NCBI GenBank assembly: GCA_905221615.1
Contig: CAJNDT010000005.1
Span: 248,001 to 312,000 of the forward strand
Direction: 5' to 3'
DNA length: 64,000 nucleotides
Origin: Symbiodinium sp. CCMP2592
Taxonomy: Eukaryota > Sar > Dinophyceae > Suessiales > Symbiodiniaceae
In this document: piece after piece, positions 60,382 to 64,000 of the stretch
Layout: each line of letters opens with the position of its first letter
Numbering within the stretch: position 1 is the first letter of the stretch
Translations under genes and position numbers: made by a program
The notes under the pieces: generated by a model
What the model saw: only the letters and a program-made list of their open reading frames with translations
The model's database searches: none
Told to the model about the DNA's origin: nothing

Positions 60382-60561
60382 CTTTGAGGTCTGGGGTTTA
60401 GGGTGTAGAGGTTTGAGGTCTATGGTTTAGGTGTTTAAGGTTTAGGGTTGAGGCTTTAGGGTGTCTTTGAGGTCTCTCGGTTGTAGAAGCACAGGTCTTC
60501 GCGACCTTCGACAAACCCAAAACTCCAAAGGTCGTAATAGCAGCAGTGGTAGCTACTACTG

Positions 60562-60646
60562 AGAGTTGTCAGCTAGAAGTTGCTTCGTGTACTGGAAGCA
60601 GTGCCACTGCTTCCAGTACACGAAGCAACTTCTAGCTGACAACTCT
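60562..60646. repeat. Perfect palindrome, 42-bp arms, 1-nt loop
   Basis: 60562-60603 is the exact reverse complement of 60605-60646 (AGAGTTGTCAGCTAGAAGTT... and ...AACTTCTAGCTGACAACTCT), with a single C at 60604. GCTAC/GTAGC words extend it imperfectly. Confidence 0.95.
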
Positions 60647-60804
60647 GTAGCCCGAACTAATCCACAGATATCCGTGAAGACACCCAGCTCGAAAGAGAGA
60701 TCTTGAGTGTCGGTCTTGTGCTACAAGCCTTACGAAAGACAAGAAGCTTAGGCATCGAAAACGGGGATCCTAAACCCTTAACCCCCGTAAACCATTGAAG
60801 TTCA

Positions 60805-60910
60805 TGGTGCACAAAGGGTCCTAAGTACCTGTATGGGCGATACCTTTCCAAACCATAGTCGTGATTCCCACACCTTCTACCATCCATAGGTACTTCGGAC
60901 CCTTGTGGGT
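60805..60910. mobile_element. H5 foldback (degenerate)
   Basis: CAAAGGGTCCTAAGTACCTG against GGTACTTCGGACCCTTGTG. Confidence 0.6.
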
Positions 60911-60958
60911 GTTCCGGATCCCAAATGATGTTCATCTCCCGCCCCACCGTGGCACTAC

Positions 60959-60991
60959 GGCGCAGCGCGGGCTTTGCGGAAGCACCTCCAG
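60959..60991 (-). CDS. Candidate exon, most 5' in the phase chain
   Basis: Acceptor TGGTCTCTGAG|C, ten codons (WRCFRKARAA) and CC, donor GCC|GTAGTGCC. Phase fits 60266-60381 through a Pro codon. The plus strand has a longer competing frame (60940-61108: HYGAARALRKHLQLRDQKRK...), so strand is not certain. Confidence 0.4.
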
Positions 60992-61186
60992 CTCAGAGAC
61001 CAGAAGCGAAAGTTCGAAGAAACTTCGGATTTTCCTAGGGCCCTTTTGGAGGATCCTTGTGGGACCTCCATACTAGCCTTTATATGCAAGATCGATGCAG
61101 GACCTTTGTAGTAAGCTTCCGCTGCTTTCTTGGAAAGCATTTGGGGCTTCCAGAATCGAAAACGGGGCATCTCTGTGAGGGTACTA

Positions 61187-62656
61187 ATGTGCCGGTCGGT
61201 TTAGGAATATGGGCTCTTTTAATGCGTTTTTTCCGGGGCTAATTCCGACCGGTCGCCCCTTTTTGGGGGTGGTCTAATTAATGCGTTTTTTTTTGGCTGG
61301 GGGGATTTTTTGGTGGCGGGGCTGTGCTATTTGCTGATGGTCAATCTTAAGGCAGCCACGATCTAAACCCCCACCCAAACCCACACCCAACCCTAAAACC
61401 CTGGCCCTGAAGCCCCAAAATCTCTTGCAGAATTGTTTCGCTTATTGGGGCGTCAGGAATGGGAGTCTGTACTACTACTGTACTACTATTGTACTATTGT
61501 ACTGCTACTGTATGCCTTGCTTATTGGGGGGGGCTGCTAGGGTGAACCGCCGAATCGGGGATTGGACCCTAGCTCAAAAGAGGCCTCTCCAGTACTAAAG
61601 TTTGTATAAAAAATTCAGTTTTGGGTCCAATCTGGACCGACCCCCCTTTGGAAGGGTTTAGGGCTTAGGGTTTAGGGTTTGTTATAGGGTTTAGGAGTTT
61701 AGGATTCGTTAGGGTTTAGGGTTTGTTAAGGTTTAGGGTTCAGGGTTTAGGGTTTCAGGCGCTGGCTTTATGCTTTGCTTATTGGGGGAATGTGCTCACT
61801 GGCTTTATGCTTTGCTTATTGGTACTATTTCTGTACTATTACTGTATTACTACTGTACTACTGTACTACTGTGGTACTACTACTGTACTACTAGTGTACT
61901 ACTGTACTACTACTGTACTATTACTGTACTACTACTGTACTATTATCGTACTACTACTGTACTACTATTGTACTACCACTGTACTACTGTTGTATTACTA
62001 TTGTACTACTGCACTTCTATTCTACTACTACTGTACTACTACTGTACTATTATTGTACTACGGTACTATAATCGTACTACTACTGTACTACTACTGTACT
62101 ACTATTGTGCTACTATTGTACTACTGTACTATTATTGCACTACTACTGTACTACTATTGTACTACCACTGTACTACTGTTGTATTACTATTGTACTACTG
62201 CACTATTATTATACTACTACTGTACTACTACTGTACTATTCTAGTATACCTTGATTAGTGGGGGGGGATTGGACCCTAGCTCAAAAGAGGCCTCTCCAGT
62301 ACTAAAGTTTGCATAAAAAATTCAGTTTTGGGTCCAATCTGGACCGACCCCCCTTTGGAAGGGTTTAGGGCTTAGGGTTTAGGGTTTGTTATAGGGTTTA
62401 GGAGTTTAGGATTCGTTAGGGTTTAGGGTTCAGGGTTTAGGGTTTCAGGCGCTGGCCCAGACCCCCCCGACCCCCGACGGCGCAGTCGCGCAGAACCGCA
62501 GACCCTGCACCCAACCCGCCAAACCCCGGCACCTCCCAATTCCCTGCCACTCAGACCCCTGACCCCTGTCCGGGGCTACCGGTACCAAATTAAAGAGACC
62601 AAAAAGTTTTGGTCGGGGGGGGGGGTACCCTATCACTAAACCGACCGCCACATTAG
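61187..62656. mobile_element. Complete TIR element, 1470 bp, likely TA target
   Basis: Terminal inverted repeats TAATGTGCCGGTCGGTTTAG (left) and CTAAACCGACCGCCACATTA (right) differ at one base. If the outer TA is the target duplication, the element begins ATGTG and ends CACAT, as in TA-targeting transposons. The order inside is a G/T-rich left part, a C/A-rich block (61352), the TACTACTGTAC array (61830-62250), TTTAGGG-like tracts, and a C/G-rich right part. A 150-170-bp block (CTCAAAAGAGGCCTCTCCAG... with TTTAGGG) occurs twice (61570 and 62278). No transposase frame. Copy 1 is at 1-1474. Confidence 0.8.
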
Positions 62657-62692
62657 TTGGGTTGCTATACATATACACATATGTGTATAAAT

Positions 62693-62747
62693 AAATAAAT
62701 ATATATATATATATATATATACATATGTATATACATATGTGTATATC
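62693..62747. repeat. (AT)n/ATAC microsatellite
   Basis: AAATAAATA, TATATA and ACATATGTATAT, self-complementary. Confidence 0.9.
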
Positions 62748-63184
62748 CTAACCCGAATAGGGCTACGTGTTTAAATATAGGATATGAACGGTTATGACCC
62801 ACAAGACGAAGCAAGGGACTATTCCTGTCATTCCGGCTCCTATATGGTAGATTAACAAGGGGTCCATGTGTTAGAGGTCCTACTATCTAGTCAGCCATAT
62901 TACGCTCCCCGGTTTTCTGAAGCTCATGTTTCATTCCTAACTCTCGCCAATCTGCCTCGAGTGCGTGCTGCCTGGTTTTGTTTGGGGTTTAGAGTTGTGC
63001 GGCGCGCGAGACACCATGCACGAACTGCAACAGAACCTATTCGAGGCAGACTGACTAGGGCAGCCTTGATTACACTCTAAACCTCGGCGCCACGAGAACC
63101 CGCCCCTGCATCCCATCCCCGGAAAAAAAACACCACAAATCCTTTAGGGGATCTCTTCAAAGGAACCCTTCAAAGGAGCCCCAC

Positions 63185-63268
63185 AGGCGGGCCTGGAGCC
63201 GGTGCCGCAGAGGTGCCCGTGGAGAGGCCCAAGTACGCTGTTGCAACGTGAGCGGCCACGGCAGGTGC
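63185..63268 (-). CDS. Candidate upstream exon (strand ambiguous)
   Basis: Acceptor CCTGTGGAG|GCA, 28 codons (APAVAAHVATAYLGLSTGTS...), donor CCT|GTGGGGC on the minus strand. The plus strand also gives a canonical pair (CACAG|GC...AC|GTGAGCGG; GPGAGAAEVPVERPKYAVA). If minus, it lies upstream of the chain, with the TIR element in the intron between them. Confidence 0.45.
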
Positions 63269-63717
63269 CTCCACAGGATTTAAGGTTAGTTCAGGAAAGG
63301 GGTTTTTTGGGACTATAGGGATGAAGCGTTAGGGCGTTTAGGGCTTAGATTAGGGTTTCTGTAACTGCAAACCCGCGAATCTACTCTCCCAATTAGCGTC
63401 CCTGTTTCAGCCCCCGAAACAGTACGGCACCTTAATCTAGAGAACTGTCGTACGCTGCAAGGGCAGGGCGGGCAGGGCACCTTTAAGGGTTCCTCAAAGG
63501 GTATATACCGTAAAAGGTGCCTAACTAGCTTCATCCTTTCACCACTCGACGTTCTATCCTTATTGCATCCTGCAAGTAGGGACCTTGATGTTTGGGATTC
63601 TTATCTCCCCTACACCCCATACACTGAGGGCCTGGGTTTCCGGGGCACCGGCTTTCTCATTGCAAAACACGATGGATGGGACTGCCGCAAAAAAGCTTCG
63701 GCTTCGAGTCTACTTAA

Positions 63718-63745
63718 AGGATCATGGGACTTAGTAACTAGGGTT
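63718..63745. repeat. Single H4 arm
   Basis: GGATCATGGGACTTAGTAAC followed by unrelated CCTTAAAGGG sequence; an orphan arm 100 bp before a complete H4. Confidence 0.6.
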
Positions 63746-63825
63746 CCTTAAAGGGCTCCTTAAAAGGGATCTACAAGGGTTCCTTAAAGGGATCTATAGG
63801 GTTTAGGGTTTAGGGGTTACTTAAA

Positions 63826-63933
63826 GGATCATGGGACTTAGTAAGTAGGGTTATAAGTCGGTTATAATTAGGATAACCCCACTTAGGGGACTTATAACCC
63901 CAGTTATAACCTACTTACTAAGTCCCATGATCC
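63826..63933. mobile_element. Foldback element, family H4
   Basis: Arms GGATCATGGGACTTAGTAAG and CTTACTAAGTCCCATGATCC, identical at both ends to the copy at 37060-37168, with the same GGTTATAA inner words. Confidence 0.85.
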
Positions 63934-64000
63934 TCTAAGTACCGTGTGTCACATATACCATCTGGCGAAGCCCACATAGATCCTCAAGGACGAAATGAAC

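Larger units (their letters stand above)
27352..60991 (-). other. Gene span: host gene with ~28 tiny exons (model)
   Basis: GC-rich coding islands of 20-157 bp on the minus strand, from 60991 down to 30631 and probably 27352, join without a single phase conflict. Most have AG (often AG|G) acceptors and GT donors; 30901, 42118, 43144, 44232, 46887 and 30631 use GC, and 49177 and 50426 use GA. This mix is known from dinoflagellates. The introns hold foldback elements, telomere-like arrays, microsatellites and the 549-bp satellite. The product is unidentified; the start and stop codons lie outside the supported part. The individual exons follow. Phase agreement is what I can see; transcript evidence would be decisive. 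Confidence 0.65.

Noticed and set aside
60950-61110. Plus-strand gene (RALRKHLQLRDQKRK...)
   Set aside because: Reads well for about 50 codons but has no start or clear splice pair and opposes the strand of all stronger exons; kept only as an ambiguity.
1-62656. Repeats at 1-1474 and 61187-62656 as LTRs of one 61-kb element
   Set aside because: The second copy has its own terminal inverted repeats, so each is a separate small TIR element.

Overview
This looks like a nuclear contig from a dinoflagellate-type alveolate. The reasons are degenerate TTTAGGG/CCCTAAA (telomere-type) repeats scattered through nearly all non-coding DNA, coding islands with GT, GC and GA 5' splice sites and AG or AG|G 3' splice sites, and a very large GC-rich non-LTR retrotransposon. 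The species assignment is inference. No rRNA, tRNA, spliced-leader, CRISPR or bacterial-type gene was recognised.

Layout. Positions 1-1474 are the right-hand part of a terminal-inverted-repeat (TIR) element whose complete sister copy is at 61187-62656. Positions 1.5-7.27 kb hold microsatellites, foldback (MITE-like) elements, telomere-like repeats and a few possible exons. Positions 7272-26917 (minus strand) hold one giant LINE-like retroelement of about 19.6 kb. Its parts, 5' to 3', are a gag-like ORF1 (24918-26594), a huge polyprotein frame (24.6 to 13.0 kb) made of repeated small domains that end in an L-R-[N/S/D/Q]-G-D motif and alternate with signal-peptide-like hydrophobic segments, and then RNase H, APE-type endonuclease, reverse transcriptase and C2H2 zinc fingers (13.0 to 7.4 kb). 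Three frame breaks separate the polyprotein parts, and each lies exactly on a poly-C run. Both ends of the element abut TTTAGGG-type repeats.

From 27.35 to about 61 kb (minus strand) I reconstruct a host gene that ORF finding misses. It has about 28 to 29 very small exons (20-157 bp), and every junction in the chain is phase-compatible. The introns are 0.3-5 kb long and filled with foldback families, telomere-like arrays, microsatellites and a 549-bp satellite. It may continue on both sides: an exon-like island at 63.2 kb and weaker ones at 2.6, 5.1 and 6.3 kb. If so, the LINE and the TIR element both sit in introns of this gene. Its product is not identified. It has alanine/glutamate-rich coiled-coil stretches, a Trp-rich NWNWG motif and a CxxC segment.

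The intron DNA is itself notable. At least ten families of roughly 80-120 bp palindromic elements occur, one with clear 4-bp target-site duplications, two as nested insertions, plus one perfect 42-bp-arm palindrome with a 1-nt loop. All conclusions come from reading the sequence by eye; no alignment or database search was run.
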